Shown: positions 24,725 to 34,989, counted from the first letter of the stretch. The stretch is DNA of 64,000 nt from Gammaproteobacteria bacterium (GCA_002725995.1 PBRQ01000017.1:62641-126640), one strand, 5' to 3'. Notes: generated by a model from the sequence alone, not told the origin. Translations and numbers: made by a program.

Positions 24725-26272
24725 ATGAGACGATGTTCTGAGATTGACGCTGTGGAAGCACAAGGATTCGACCCACAAAAACCAGCCTGGGTCATGGCTT
24801 CATCCGGGGAGACGGTCACCTGGGGTGACCTGGAACGTGGGTCCAACCAGTTGGCACACCTGTTCCGTAACCACGGGCTGCAACGAGGGGATCATATTGC
24901 GATCTGCCTGGAGAACCACCGGCTGTTTCTCACCATCTGCTGGGCTGCGTTCCGATCAGGGCTGTATTTCACTGCAATCAGCTATCGCCTGCAACCCGCT
25001 GAAGTCGAGTACATAGTCAACGACTGCAGGGCGAAACTGCTTGTGACCTCGGCTCTCCTGACCGACACTTTCCTGGGATTCGCTGACAAGCTAGAAAATG
25101 ACCCCATCTGCTATATGCTGGACGGTGTTTGCAAGGGTGCGACCTCCCTGGAGAAAGCCATCAAGGGACTACCCGAAACACCGATCATTGATCAGAGCTA
25201 TGGTCAGAGCATGCTCTACTCATCCGGTACAACGGGCCGGCCAAAAGGTGTAAAGAAGCCGATGATCGAGCTACAGTGGGGAGAGGAGAGCCCTCTTCTG
25301 AAGGCAGCGGAATCCAGATACGAATACAACCGAAATACCATCTACCTTTCCCCCGCACCTCTCTATCATGCTGCTCCGCTTGGCTTCAACATGATGGTCC
25401 TTAGGGCGGGTGGAACCTGCATCATCATGGAGCATTTTGACTCCGAAGAGGCCCTCTCGCTCATCCAGCAATATAGAGCGACCCATAGTCAGTGGGTACC
25501 CACCATGTTCGTCCGTATGCTCAAGCTACCGGAAGAAGTCAGATCCCGATATGACCTCTCCTCGTTGGCCTACGCAGTCCATGCCGCCGCCCCCTGTCCA
25601 GTCGCAGTTAAGGAACAAATGATCGACTGGTGGGGTCCGGTGCTTTATGAGTACTACGCAGGCACAGAGGGCAATGGTTCAACCTTCATAACATCACAAG
25701 AGTGGTTACAGCATAGGGGATCCGTTGGGAAAGCAACCGACGGCTGTCGCGTACACATAGTGGATGACGCAGGGTCAGAATTACCAACAGGTGAAATGGG
25801 TGGCGTCTACTTTGAGGGAGGAGGAAAGTTCGAATACTTGAACGATATAAACAAAACGGCTTCTGTTTACACCAGCAAGGGGTGGTCCACCTTGGGTGAC
25901 GTCGGTTATATTGACGAAGAGGGCTACCTCTACCTCACCGACCGGAAGTCTTTTATGATCATATCCGGTGGTGTCAATATCTATCCACAGGAAGCAGAAA
26001 ATGCCCTCATTACTCACCCCAAGGTAACTGATGTAGCCGTATTCGGTGTTCCCAACGAAGAGTTTGGGGAGGAGGTGAAGGCCGTCGTTCAACCCTCCAA
26101 CATGTCTGAAGCCAGCCCCGCACTCGAAGCTGAATTAATAGCTTATGTAAGAGACCAGATTTCACACATCAAGAGTCCACGTTCAATCGATTTCATGGAA
26201 GAACTACCACGACATCCGACCGGCAAGCTATACAAGCGCTTGTTAAAGGACAAATACTGGGGGCAGGTCTGA
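24725..26272 (+). CDS. AMP-dependent acyl-CoA synthetase/ligase
   Basis: The 515-aa enzyme activates a carboxylic acid via acyl-AMP to acyl-CoA. Adenylation motifs are present: MLYSSGTTGRPKGVKKPM (P-loop), YEYYAGTEGNG (A5), LTDRKSFMIISGGVNIYPQEAENAL (A7/A8 hinge) and the catalytic Lys in HPTGKLYKR near the end. It is similar in style to FadD13/steroid- or terpenoid-acid ligases. It is transcribed away from the Nudix gene across a 255-bp spacer in which I see no further gene. It is the likely entry point to the nearby acyl-CoA dehydrogenases. Confidence 0.92.
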   Translation: MRRCSEIDAVEAQGFDPQKPAWVMASSGETVTWGDLERGSNQLAHLFRNHGLQRGDHIAICLENHRLFLTICWAAFRSGLYFTAISYRLQPAEVEYIVNDCRAKLLVTSALLTDTFLGFADKLENDPICYMLDGVCKGATSLEKAIKGLPETPIIDQSYGQSMLYSSGTTGRPKGVKKPMIELQWGEESPLLKAAESRYEYNRNTIYLSPAPLYHAAPLGFNMMVLRAGGTCIIMEHFDSEEALSLIQQYRATHSQWVPTMFVRMLKLPEEVRSRYDLSSLAYAVHAAAPCPVAVKEQMIDWWGPVLYEYYAGTEGNGSTFITSQEWLQHRGSVGKATDGCRVHIVDDAGSELPTGEMGGVYFEGGGKFEYLNDINKTASVYTSKGWSTLGDVGYIDEEGYLYLTDRKSFMIISGGVNIYPQEAENALITHPKVTDVAVFGVPNEEFGEEVKAVVQPSNMSEASPALEAELIAYVRDQISHIKSPRSIDFMEELPRHPTGKLYKRLLKDKYWGQV

Positions 26273-26305
26273 CCGCCTCTTGTTCTTCAGGAAGGTTCGA
26301 ACCTG

Positions 26306-26460
26306 ATGGAAACGGTCTATGTAGGGCAATTGGGCAAGCTTGAACTGGCGGCAGTCAGTTTCACATTCCCCATAGCGATGATTCTGCAGGGGGCTCAGCG
26401 TTGGCGCCGCATCAGTTGTTGCCCGGAGTATTGGCCTCGAGGACAAAACTCATCAGCCAT
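26306..26460 (+). pseudogene. MATE-family efflux transporter remnant
   Basis: METVYVGQLGKLELAAVSFTFPIAM is the N-terminal region of a MATE multidrug/sodium antiporter. After the run of five G at 26389-26393 the reading shifts by one base to LSVGAASVVARSIGLEDKTH, the next conserved MATE segment. The homology stops where the 3' end of the nitronate monooxygenase gene begins, so about 85% of the transporter is gone. It is a decayed fragment, not an expressed gene. Confidence 0.7.
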
Positions 26461-27586
26461 CAACAAAAGCATTCAGACGCTCGTTAGCTTCAAGAAATTC
26501 TTCCATAAAATCATAGACTACCTGACGGGTCGACAGTGACTGGCTCATCATCCCGACTCCCTGGCCAACCCAGTAGGTCGCAAGCTGCTTTGCCCCCTTG
26601 TGGCCCGAATCGGCTAGTTTCTCGATATGACGAAGTGCCGGCTCACTAACGAGAGATTGAAGGGGCATCGGCAACGGTTCTGGTGCCTCTTCTCCTTCCC
26701 AGGCATCCGTCCATGGTGACCTAATCTGCCGCGAGTATTTCCCTGTTCGGCTCCTAGACCGGACAGTTTGATTCGATGCCGCTGATAGCAGTTTTTCCTT
26801 AATGGCTGGCGACGTATTGGCCTCAGTAGTCGTTAACCAAACGGATCCGGTCCATACCCCGTCAGCCCCCATAGCCATCGATGCCGCCATTTGTTTTCCA
26901 GTGACAATACCGCCTGCCGCCAGAACCGTGACATTTTCATATCCCTTCACCGCTTCGCTGACTTCCGGCACAAGAACCATGGTGGAGACCTCTCCGCAGT
27001 GTCCTCCCGCTTCGGTTCCAGCAACCACGAGGATGTCCACGCCTGCTTCTGCCTGTTTTATCGCATGGTGTTTAGCACCAACCAGGGCGGCAACCGGCAC
27101 ATTGTGCTGCTTGCCGAGCTCGAGCATATACTTTGGCGGCACCCCAAGTGCATTAGCGATAAGCCTTATGGGGTGGGAAAATGCTATATCCATAATGTCA
27201 GCCGCGCGGCCTTCACCAAGAAATCCTCCACCACCAGCCAAATTAAGGCCTTCCATGGTGCGAGTGTCGACATCGTGCTGCGCAAGGATGCCGGCTGCAA
27301 ACTGTTTGTGTTCCTCCGGGACCATGGCGCGCACCTCTTCCACGCTCGCTGATTCATCCTTGTTAGCCATGGAGGTTGGGACAATCAAGTCAACACCATA
27401 GGGCTTTCCTTCGATATGTTCATCAAGCCAGGCAAGCTCAATTTCTAATTGCTCGGGACCAAACCCTGCTACACCTAGTACTCCCATGCCTCCCGCTTTT
27501 GAAACCTCACAAACCACATCACGGCAGTGGGTAAAAGCAACTAGCGGAAACTCAATTCCCAATTGGTCACAAATTGGTGATTTCAT
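26453..27586 (-). CDS. nitronate monooxygenase (FMN, NPD-like)
   Basis: The 377-aa protein is of the 2-nitropropane dioxygenase/nitronate monooxygenase family: N-terminal ICDQLGIEFPLV, SKAGGMGVLGV, the FMN-phosphate site GTEAGGHCGEVSTMVLVPEV and ILAAGGIVTGKQMAA. It contains the HxxH-free class II features and may oxidise alkyl nitronates or act as a quinone/enoyl reductase like other members. The neighbouring MATE fragment was truncated at its 3' end. Confidence 0.85.
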   Translation of the reverse strand: MKSPICDQLGIEFPLVAFTHCRDVVCEVSKAGGMGVLGVAGFGPEQLEIELAWLDEHIEGKPYGVDLIVPTSMANKDESASVEEVRAMVPEEHKQFAAGILAQHDVDTRTMEGLNLAGGGGFLGEGRAADIMDIAFSHPIRLIANALGVPPKYMLELGKQHNVPVAALVGAKHHAIKQAEAGVDILVVAGTEAGGHCGEVSTMVLVPEVSEAVKGYENVTVLAAGGIVTGKQMAASMAMGADGVWTGSVWLTTTEANTSPAIKEKLLSAASNQTVRSRSRTGKYSRQIRSPWTDAWEGEEAPEPLPMPLQSLVSEPALRHIEKLADSGHKGAKQLATYWVGQGVGMMSQSLSTRQVVYDFMEEFLEANERLNAFVDG

Positions 27587-27723
27587 TTTCTATCCTCAAT
27601 ATTTGAGCGTTTATAGTCTCATTATCCGAACCGGGATTCGAGACCATTTATCATGCCCCGTCCCGCGTTTTCTAGCAGCCAGCAAAAGCGATTGGGGGCA
27701 GGCCCAGAGATATATCTGCAGCA

Positions 27724-28677
27724 CTATCTAAGCTCCAGCTTAACCAGTCCCTTGTCAATATTTCCGCCCGTAAAAATAATGCCGGCCTTTTGGGCCTAAT
27801 TGACTTCCTTTTCCTTCAATAAGGCTGCTAGTCCTACCGCACCAGCGCCTTCAACCAGGTTGTGAGTATCAGTGAAACAGTGAACAATGGCATCCAGTAT
27901 TTCCTGCTCACTAACGTCGATTATTCGCTCCACCTGGCCCCGCATTAGGTCGAGGGCTTTTTGGTTGGGATTTCTGACCGCAAAACCATCGGCAATCGTG
28001 TCAGCAGTGCTGGTGCTGATGCACTTGCCGGCTGCCAGGGACAACTGGTAGCAATTCGCCTTTTCCGATACGGCCCCAATGACCTCTGTATCCAAACCCA
28101 GTGCATTCCTTGCACATATCACACCCGATATACCGGACCCCAGACCAATAGGCACATAGATGCGATCAAGGTTGGAAACAGCACGAAATAGCTCAAGTGC
28201 GTAAGTACTCACACCCCCTACCAGATCCATGTGGTATGAAGGCAGCAGATGCAGCCCCTTTTCCTGCGCCAGATCCCTTGCACAATCCACCGACTCATCA
28301 AAGTCTCTACCGCTGATTACCAGCTCCGCTCCAAGTGCGACCATGGAAGTATTCTTTTCAGGATTGTTCCCTTCAGGAACTACAATCACAGGATGAAGAT
28401 TATTTCGAGAAGCCGCAAATGCAACACTCTAACCATGATTGCCCCGCGTCGCGGAACAGACGCCTTCTATACTGGCTTCACGCTACTTCAGATTACCCAG
28501 ATAAATTAATCCACCGCGTACTTTGAACGCTCCGGTCGGATTGTGGTTTTCGTGTTTTACCCAAACCTCGCAGTTGCAGCGCTGATTCAACAGCGGCCAG
28601 GATATTTGAGACGTCGGCTGGATCACCTCGTATACCCTCAGGGCTGCTTTTTCAATTTCCTGAAGTGTGGGGAACAC
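27724..28677 (-). pseudogene. threonine/serine dehydratase, full-length frame with three in-frame TAG codons
   Basis: One reading frame of 318 codons covers a complete PLP-dependent threonine/serine dehydratase with no frameshift: N-terminus MFPTLQEIEKAALRVYE, PLP lysine in NPTGAFKVRGG, then TAG at 28485-28483, REASIEGVCSATRGNHG, TAG at 28431-28429, SVAFAASRNN and VPIGLGSGISGV, then TAG at 27798-27796, AQKAGIIFTGGNID and the true end at 27726-27724. Two of the TAGs stand where the family has Gln (LxQRE and GNHGQS), so CAG to TAG changes are the simplest origin. Many neighbouring genes end in TAG, so general readthrough is unlikely; I call it a nonsense pseudogene. The C-terminal 197 codons alone (27796-28389) lack the lysine. 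Confidence 0.8.
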
Positions 28678-28761
28678 ATCGGCTCCAAAATTGCCTGATT
28701 ACAAGGAAACCTTTTTGTGCTCTAGTAGCTCTAAGTTGTGTTTGTGATGAGGGGTAATTCA

Positions 28762-29622
28762 ATGTCCAGGTCTTTGTTTTTTGTACTGCTACTTAGCTGG
28801 CAAGCGATGGTATCAGGTGATGATCTCACTGGTGCAATCGCAGATTTCGACAATCGCGACTACCAAAGCGCGGCCAGTAAATTTGAAAAACTTCGCAGTA
28901 AGAATAGCAAAGATGCCGATATATTGTTTTACCTTGCCAAAAGCCAGTACAAAACGAACAACTATAGGGAGGCAAATGCAACTATCGAATATCTGACAGA
29001 CCTGCACCCAGATTACAAGGAGGCCTACAACCTTGCTGGTATGGTCTACATGGCTTTGCTTGCCGAGGTTAACATTTTCAAAAAAATGGGCATGGCCCGG
29101 TCAGCCATTGATTCGTGGCAGCGAGTTCTTGATCTGGATGCAAATCACGTGATGGGCAACTATGCCTTCTTCAGCTACTACCTAAACGCACCTGGCTTGG
29201 CCGGTGGTGATATCGAAAAGGCGAGGGAGGTGCTTGCAAGGCTCGAGAAGATTAGCCCTCCCTACGCTGAATTGGCCAAAGGCCTTCTCAATTCAAAACT
29301 GGATAATACTGTTGAGGCTGAAAAGCACTATCTTAGAGCGACGCAATTGATCGAAGATCATGCTGGCCCACACCTTGCTATCGCGCAATTCTATTTCAAA
29401 AACGACGAGTTCAAAAAATCTCTGGCTTCATTTGAACGCTACCAGCAGGGAAACAAGGTCTGGCAGGATCCGAGCGATGCGATTGCCTTCTACTTTCTGG
29501 GAAACATTCATGCCAAGCTCGGAAACATAGAGCTTGCCAGGAAGAATTTCACCAGCGCACTGTCTGCCTTCCCCAACAAACAAATTCAGGGGCTAGTCAA
29601 AGATGCGTTGGGCGATCTATGA
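28762..29622 (+). CDS. exported TPR-repeat protein
   Basis: The 286-aa product begins with a signal peptide, MSRSLFFVLLLSWQAMVSG, at ATG 28762 with GAGGGG 7 nt upstream; ATG 28747 and TTG 28738 are in frame but less likely. Tetratricopeptide units are visible: AIADFDNRDYQSAASKFEKL, ADILFYLAKSQYKTNNYREA, AYNLAGMVYMALLAEV, and AIAFYFLGNIHAKLGNIELA near the end. It is probably periplasmic. It resembles in plan the TPR protein at the start of the window, but the two do not look like recent duplicates. Confidence 0.78.
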   Translation: MSRSLFFVLLLSWQAMVSGDDLTGAIADFDNRDYQSAASKFEKLRSKNSKDADILFYLAKSQYKTNNYREANATIEYLTDLHPDYKEAYNLAGMVYMALLAEVNIFKKMGMARSAIDSWQRVLDLDANHVMGNYAFFSYYLNAPGLAGGDIEKAREVLARLEKISPPYAELAKGLLNSKLDNTVEAEKHYLRATQLIEDHAGPHLAIAQFYFKNDEFKKSLASFERYQQGNKVWQDPSDAIAFYFLGNIHAKLGNIELARKNFTSALSAFPNKQIQGLVKDALGDL

Positions 29623-29656
29623 AATTGATCCACCCCATTTAAGGCCAAAACTCTGA

Positions 29657-30607
29657 TCACTCGATATTAAATGACCAAAAGTTTGGCTCATAAGCCATCT
29701 CCGGTTGAGCCCTGACTTTTTCATCGAGACCGTGAGCATCTGCTCCAACCAGGATCCTCCACCTATTACTGCGAACTCCATCGAGAATTACAGCCGAGGC
29801 CTCGGACGCCGTCATCGGGGCATTGTCTCGAAACCCGATAGCCCGGTCATGCATCGCCTGCTTAATTTGCTCATCACTCATGTTGATGATTGCTTCAGCC
29901 TCTGGAGCACTGCTTTGCATAATACGTTCTCGCAGCGTTCGGACCTCCTGCTCACTCAGCTCAAGGACCGGTGTTTTGCCTAGCACAGCTCCAGAATTCA
30001 GCGCAATGGACGTTCCTATATGCCCTGGCATCACGACTGATACGCCCACATGTGGCGCGTTGTCACGCAGATCAGCGATTAGTGCTTCCGAAAAGCCTTT
30101 CACCGCAAACTTGGCAGCGCTATATGCAGTGTGTGGCGTGTTTGGCAACGTAGCCCAGAATCCGTTGACACTACTGGTATTGACTATATGTCCCTCTTCA
30201 CCGGCAACCAGCATAGGGACAAAAGTACGACAACCGTAATAGACGCCATACCAGCAGACAGCAAACGTCTTTTCCCATTCTTCACGCTCATCAGTAAGGA
30301 AACTTCCGCCACCGCTAATTCCGGCATTATTGAAGAGGAGGTTAACGACGGGGCCGTGGCTGTTTTCCACTTCATCACGAAAATGCTGCATATCTCTTTC
30401 TACAGAAACATCACATTTATGTGTTGTAATCCTGGTACCCGGGGGAGCTTCAGCTTCACATAGTGATTTTGTTTCAGCCATATTCTCAACCAGCATGTCA
30501 CACATTGCTACATGACAGGCTTCCCGGCTAAGCTGTCGACACAGCTCCCTGCCCATGCCAGTGCCACCACCCGTAACGACAGCAATCTTGCCCTTGAAGT
30601 CCTCCAT
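29657..30607 (-). CDS. short-chain dehydrogenase/reductase
   Basis: The 316-aa protein has the SDR cofactor loop VVTGGGTGMGREL, NNAGISGGG, catalytic Ser in NTSSVNGFWA and Tyr-x-x-x-Lys in YSAAK. A C-terminal extension of about 60 residues (KAMHDRAIGFRDNAPMTASEASAVILDGVRSNR) is typical of the SDRs found with fatty-acid and steroid catabolic genes. RBS gaggag-type sequence (gaggaggcaaggca) lies before ATG 30607. Substrate unknown. Confidence 0.87.
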   Translation of the reverse strand: MEDFKGKIAVVTGGGTGMGRELCRQLSREACHVAMCDMLVENMAETKSLCEAEAPPGTRITTHKCDVSVERDMQHFRDEVENSHGPVVNLLFNNAGISGGGSFLTDEREEWEKTFAVCWYGVYYGCRTFVPMLVAGEEGHIVNTSSVNGFWATLPNTPHTAYSAAKFAVKGFSEALIADLRDNAPHVGVSVVMPGHIGTSIALNSGAVLGKTPVLELSEQEVRTLRERIMQSSAPEAEAIINMSDEQIKQAMHDRAIGFRDNAPMTASEASAVILDGVRSNRWRILVGADAHGLDEKVRAQPEMAYEPNFWSFNIE

Positions 30608-30637
30608 TGCCTTGCCTCCTCTTCTTGTTACTTCAAC

Positions 30638-31087
30638 CTACGGTTCACCGCCATCAGCATCCACCTGCTCTTCACCATCCCTTTCTCCAAACTTATCCTT
30701 TGCCATGAACAAGGCAATTGACAGTGCGACGAAGGGCGAGGCAACCACCAGACCAGCCAGAATACCGGGACCATTTTCACTCAACAATGTCCAGACAAGC
30801 ATCGCAATGGCCACCTGTACTACATACAACCCAGCCCATGGCCACATCCAGGACTTCATTTTCAGAAAACCAAACAGGCCAAATCCATAAATAAGCCAGT
30901 GAATTGGTTCGGTTGCCTTAGCAGACCAACCTGTCAACATAAATCCAAACCAGACTTCCTGATCCTCCTCCACTGGCTTAATAAACATGTCAAAGGGCAT
31001 ATAGATGAACGTCATGTATGCACAAAACAGCATCATTGCATTCATCCACAAGGGTCGACCAGTGAATATATGTCTTAGTTTTTCCAT
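30638..31087 (-). CDS. small integral membrane protein of unknown function
   Basis: The 149-aa protein shows four predicted membrane segments: about residues 15-37 (MNAMMLFCAYMTFIYMPF), 58-78 (IHWLIYGFGLFGFL), 80-102 (WPWAGLYVVQVAIAMLVW) and 108-130 (GILAGLVVASPFVALSIALF). The C-terminus is acidic and hydrophilic. I do not recognise a named family. It lies 30 bp upstream of the SDR gene on the same strand and is probably co-transcribed with it. Confidence 0.7.
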   Translation of the reverse strand: MEKLRHIFTGRPLWMNAMMLFCAYMTFIYMPFDMFIKPVEEDQEVWFGFMLTGWSAKATEPIHWLIYGFGLFGFLKMKSWMWPWAGLYVVQVAIAMLVWTLLSENGPGILAGLVVASPFVALSIALFMAKDKFGERDGEEQVDADGGEP

Positions 31088-31146
31088 ATCGCCGTCTGCC
31101 TTTTCTTCGCAAAGTCCTATTAGGATCCTACTTTTATGAGTGCCAA

Positions 31147-32367
31147 CTAGTAGGAAAAATAGCTATTCCATCTTTTGTCCAATAATTCACATGCCGCATC
31201 AATATCAACTGCATCACCAGCATCGCCTACCAGTTCGAGGGTAAGCAGTTTGTCCAGCGCATCTTCCACCTCAAAATCAATCTCACAATTCCATTTCTCG
31301 GACAACCAGTCTTCTATTGCCTCATCCAGTTGAGCCGCTGTATTGAGCAGGGGTCTTACAAGCAAAAAATAGTAGCCGAGTATTGCTTCTTTACACTCTT
31401 CCTCCTCCGCGTCATCGATCAGTCGATAAAAAACACCCGCATTGTTGTCAAGGTTCTTGAAATAGAGGCTTTCGGTTAGTGACTGCATGAAGGTCAATTT
31501 CCGGTTTTTAAAATTGATGAACTGTTTCCAGATGTAACTACCCAGTCCACCAACCCCGGCGATCAAAGCAAAGATGGTAGCCTTATCGAGCTCAACGGGC
31601 TCAGCAGAAATGCCCATCCAGAAACCAACCAGTGCACCAAGGAGAATCATCGAAGTTCCGATCTTGGTCATCAGGATAGCCCCTCCACCAATCAATGCCG
31701 GAACACCTATTAGCAATTTATCCATCAATCGCATACCGAGGCGGGTATTGGGAAGCAGCATTTCGATGTCGGCCCGGGGCACATCCTGAAACATCTTCAA
31801 CATTGTTGATCCAGGTTTTTCCTGAGGGTGCCGGGAAACTATCCTGGTGCTGAACTTGATGTAGATAACAACTCGATCGAAATTTACAAACTCTATCTGA
31901 TGCTTGCGCAATCCATAGAGACTTTTGACTTCTTCCGTGCGGGTACTTTCACCTCTGCTGAACAGCAATATTTCTTCAAAGTCATCGATGTCAATGTGAA
32001 GACGGAGTTTGAACAAGGAGATCTCCGTCATTGCCATCTCTATTTCTTCTTCAGAAAGCTTTTCGTAGTTGGCTTTGTTGAGAATTTCATCAAGCCCATC
32101 GACAAAATCTTCTTCTTCCCCAACCAGGCTGACTTGTCTAGTATCGCGGTCAGGATTCAAAGATGCATAGCTGTCTTTCAGGGCTTCAAGTTTTTCATGG
32201 TACTGAAAGTGAATAACGCTCTGCAGCAGCCTGCACATTTCTCGAAACTTTGCCTGATCTGCAGCCGACAGCTCGCCACCGGCGAGACACATGTCGACGA
32301 TATCTCGTTTACGAAATGGAATAAATCTAAGGCGTGATCGGGCTCGCTGTTTCGAATCCATAGGCAA
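31147..32367 (-). CDS. DUF3754 (TMEM143-like) membrane protein
   Basis: The 406-aa protein has a soluble N-terminal half, then two closely spaced membrane hairpins (LLIGVPALIGGGAILMTKIG and SMILLGALVGFWMGI; AGVGGLGSYIWKQFI), and a conserved C-terminal part with LTESLYFKNLDNNAGVFYRLIDDAEEEECKEAILGYYF. The segments FQDVPRADIEMLLPNTR and the above are hallmarks of DUF3754, the family of mitochondrial TMEM143. Function is unknown. It sits 95 bp downstream of rpoD, with a 16-bp tandem repeat between them. Confidence 0.8.
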   Translation of the reverse strand: MPMDSKQRARSRLRFIPFRKRDIVDMCLAGGELSAADQAKFREMCRLLQSVIHFQYHEKLEALKDSYASLNPDRDTRQVSLVGEEEDFVDGLDEILNKANYEKLSEEEIEMAMTEISLFKLRLHIDIDDFEEILLFSRGESTRTEEVKSLYGLRKHQIEFVNFDRVVIYIKFSTRIVSRHPQEKPGSTMLKMFQDVPRADIEMLLPNTRLGMRLMDKLLIGVPALIGGGAILMTKIGTSMILLGALVGFWMGISAEPVELDKATIFALIAGVGGLGSYIWKQFINFKNRKLTFMQSLTESLYFKNLDNNAGVFYRLIDDAEEEECKEAILGYYFLLVRPLLNTAAQLDEAIEDWLSEKWNCEIDFEVEDALDKLLTLELVGDAGDAVDIDAACELLDKRWNSYFSY

Positions 32368-32395
32368 AAAGAGGGGTCAATGACTCTTTTCAGGC

Positions 32396-32459
32396 ACTGT
32401 TCTGACCAGATACTGTTCTCACCAGACACTTGTCTAACCAAATACTGGTCTTGTCGGTT
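32396..32459. repeat. degenerate 16-bp tandem repeat after rpoD
   Basis: Four consecutive 16-bp units fill the gap directly after the rpoD stop: ACTGTTCTGACCAGAT, ACTGTTCTCACCAGAC, ACTTGTCTAACCAAAT and the more worn ACTGGTCTTGTCGGTT. They lie in the 3' untranslated part of the rpoD message. Confidence 0.75.
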
Positions 32460-32462
32460 TGC

Positions 32463-34385
32463 TCAGCTGTCAATAAAGCTTCTCAATTGTTCTGAACGAG
32501 CAGGATGGCGTAACTTGCGAAGGGCCTTCGCCTCAATCTGTCTGATGCGTTCACGTGTCACGGAAAATTGACGACCGACCTCTTCCAATGTGTGATCAGT
32601 ATTCATATCAATGCCAAAACGCATCCGCAAGACTTTCTCCTCCCTATCCGTAAGCGCGGTCAGTACATTTGTCGTGGTTTCCCTGAGGCCTTCGTCAGTC
32701 GCGTGGTCCACGGGGGACTCTACCGAGGTATCGCTCACCAAATTCCACATGGTCGAATCATCATCATCTCCCACTGGAGTCTCGAGTGAAATCGGCTGTT
32801 TTGCAACATCAAGGGCCTTGAGCACCTTGTCTTCCGGTAAATCCATCTTCTTGCTTAACTCTTCGATGGTTGGTGCTCTACCCAATTCCTGGATCAACTG
32901 CCTGGTGAGTCGATTCAATTTGTTTACCGTCTCCATCATGTGAACCGGCACGCGGATGGTCCTGGCAAGGTCAGAAATCGATCGTGTAATCGCCTGTCGT
33001 ATCCACCAGGTGGCATAGGTGGAAAATTTGAACCCTCGACGATACTCAAACTTGTCCACGGCTTTCATTAAACCGATATTTCCTTCCTGAATCAGGTCGA
33101 GGAAATGCAGGCCCCGGTTCGTATATTTCTTTGCAATGGAGATGACCAACCTGAGGTTAGCTTCGATCATGTCCCTCTTTGCGGCCCTGGTTTTGCCCAT
33201 GGCGAGAAACATACGACGATTAACGTCCTTGATTTCCGGAATACTCATACCTGTACGATTGGAAATTCGCCTGACAATTTTTAGTGCATGGCGGATGGAA
33301 ATCCGGTACTGCTGCAAGCTTTCCGAATAGGGAGAATCAGCGGCGATAAGCTCATCAATCCAGTCCACATTTGTTTCGTTACCGGTATAGGCTTCAATGA
33401 ACTTGTCCCTGGGCATCTTTGATTTATCCACACATAGATCTCGAATCAGCTTTTCCTGATCACGAATTTTTTGTGTATCGGACTTGACGATATCCATGAT
33501 TGGATCCATCTGCGCTGGTACGAGTTTCAACAGCCCAAATGCACCCCCCAGTTCATCCAACGCCTTCGCGGTCTTCTCGGAATCACGCCCGTATTTACTG
33601 ATTGCCTTTTGTGCGGCTAGATGTGTTTTGCGGATATCCTTGAATCGACTGCGGGTCAACTCAAGATCGGGGCCTTTGGACTCTTCGTGCTCACCCGCCT
33701 GATAGTTGCCACTGGATTTCGCTTCCGCGACTTTGGACATGTCCGGGATGATATCCTCTGGATCAAGAAAGCCACTGATGATGGCACGTATATCACCTTC
33801 TTCGACTTCGATGTCATCGTGTTGCTGTAGCACCCTCTCTACGGTACCGGGATAACGAGCTATATTGCTCATCGTCTCCCTGATACCTTCCTCAATTCGC
33901 TTCGCGATTACTATCTCTCCATCGCGTGTAAGCAGTGGCACAGTTCCCATTTCCCGCATGTACATTCGAACGGGATCAATCGTTTTTCCCGCTACGGAAT
34001 CCAAAGCCGCGAGGGCCGCTGAATCCGCGTTGACCTGTTCTTCAACGGAGTCGTCTTTCAGCTGCTGGTTCTGAGGTGCAATTTCATAAACTGAAATGCC
34101 CATTTCTTCAAAAACCTGCACGACATTCTCAAAGTCATCAGACTCTTCAATTCTTTCAGGCAGGGTTTCAGTCAATTGCTCATAGGTAAGATAGCCCTGC
34201 TCTTTACCCCTGGCGATCAATTTCTTTAGCTTGGACTCTTCAGACTCTACTTCATCGCTGTCTTCTTCCGATGAAACTTCACGATTGGACAGGACATCGA
34301 GTGCATCGAGATCATCCGCCACATTCTCAAGGGAATCATCTTCGATAATAGATTCGAAATCTCCTTCGTCTTCGTGGCTAGTCAT
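32463..34385 (-). CDS. rpoD: RNA polymerase primary sigma factor sigma-70
   Basis: The 640-aa protein is the housekeeping sigma factor. Region 1.1 is at the N-terminus ([17 protein letters not shown]), region 1.2 at [21 protein letters not shown], a non-conserved acidic insert follows (EEVEEGDIR type), regions 2.1-2.4 include [19 protein letters not shown] and [14 protein letters not shown], region 3 has [13 protein letters not shown], and 4.2 has [28 protein letters not shown]. Length is normal for Gammaproteobacteria (about 615). The Shine-Dalgarno GGAG is 9 nt before ATG 34385. dnaG and rpsU, which usually precede rpoD, are not present in the window; a 784-bp non-coding stretch is there instead. 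Confidence 0.97.
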   Translation of the reverse strand: MTSHEDEGDFESIIEDDSLENVADDLDALDVLSNREVSSEEDSDEVESEESKLKKLIARGKEQGYLTYEQLTETLPERIEESDDFENVVQVFEEMGISVYEIAPQNQQLKDDSVEEQVNADSAALAALDSVAGKTIDPVRMYMREMGTVPLLTRDGEIVIAKRIEEGIRETMSNIARYPGTVERVLQQHDDIEVEEGDIRAIISGFLDPEDIIPDMSKVAEAKSSGNYQAGEHEESKGPDLELTRSRFKDIRKTHLAAQKAISKYGRDSEKTAKALDELGGAFGLLKLVPAQMDPIMDIVKSDTQKIRDQEKLIRDLCVDKSKMPRDKFIEAYTGNETNVDWIDELIAADSPYSESLQQYRISIRHALKIVRRISNRTGMSIPEIKDVNRRMFLAMGKTRAAKRDMIEANLRLVISIAKKYTNRGLHFLDLIQEGNIGLMKAVDKFEYRRGFKFSTYATWWIRQAITRSISDLARTIRVPVHMMETVNKLNRLTRQLIQELGRAPTIEELSKKMDLPEDKVLKALDVAKQPISLETPVGDDDDSTMWNLVSDTSVESPVDHATDEGLRETTTNVLTALTDREEKVLRMRFGIDMNTDHTLEEVGRQFSVTRERIRQIEAKALRKLRHPARSEQLRSFIDS

Positions 34386-34719
34386 AGGTGGCGGGCTCCA
34401 TATTCATGCTTGTTGTCAGGGACAGCTGTAACAAAATTTGTTACCAAATAGGGAAAGGGACCTCCTTCGCAAAACTCTATATGGTGACAAACACCAGAAA
34501 ATAAAGAGTCGAATGGACTGTTTTGTGGCTTCCTTTGCACTTCAACTGTTACTTCTAAACGATCTTTTATTGTGAACAGTTCTAATCGGTAACCTCACTA
34601 ATCCGATTCTGTATTATCCGGTTCCTGGCCCGCAATTGTCTATAACTATTTCGTCAAAAAAAGAATATCCTCTCATTCCGTACTACTTTGTCGACCACCT
34701 GTCTGAAAACTTATTTTGA

Positions 34720-34733
34720 CAACCCTAGGGTTG
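34720..34733. promoter_or_regulatory. 14-bp perfect palindrome upstream of rpoD
   Basis: CAACCCTAGGGTTG lies in the 784-bp gap 34386-35169, 335 bp upstream of rpoD. A perfect dyad of this length in an otherwise gene-free stretch could be an operator. The gap also holds three GTGGA motifs 11-12 bp apart (34791, 34803, 34814), a long inverted repeat and a tandem array; I find no protein-like frame in it. Confidence 0.35.
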
Positions 34734-34989
34734 CTAATGGGAGTTCAACTCCGGGCAAGATCGGCGGATTCGATCAGCAAAATGTACCCGGTGGACAAGG
34801 CTGTGGAAAAGTTGTGGACTGATTTTCTCTAAAAACGGCTTTTCAAGTCTTGCTCAATATTTCCCATTACCTTTTCTTTCATGAATTCAGCGTGTTAGCT
34901 TCATTTCCTATATGTCAAGCACAAAGCAAAGAAGGAATCTCCATTTTTCATTTCTTTTCTTTGGCCTTACTAGCGGGTATATTGTAATC

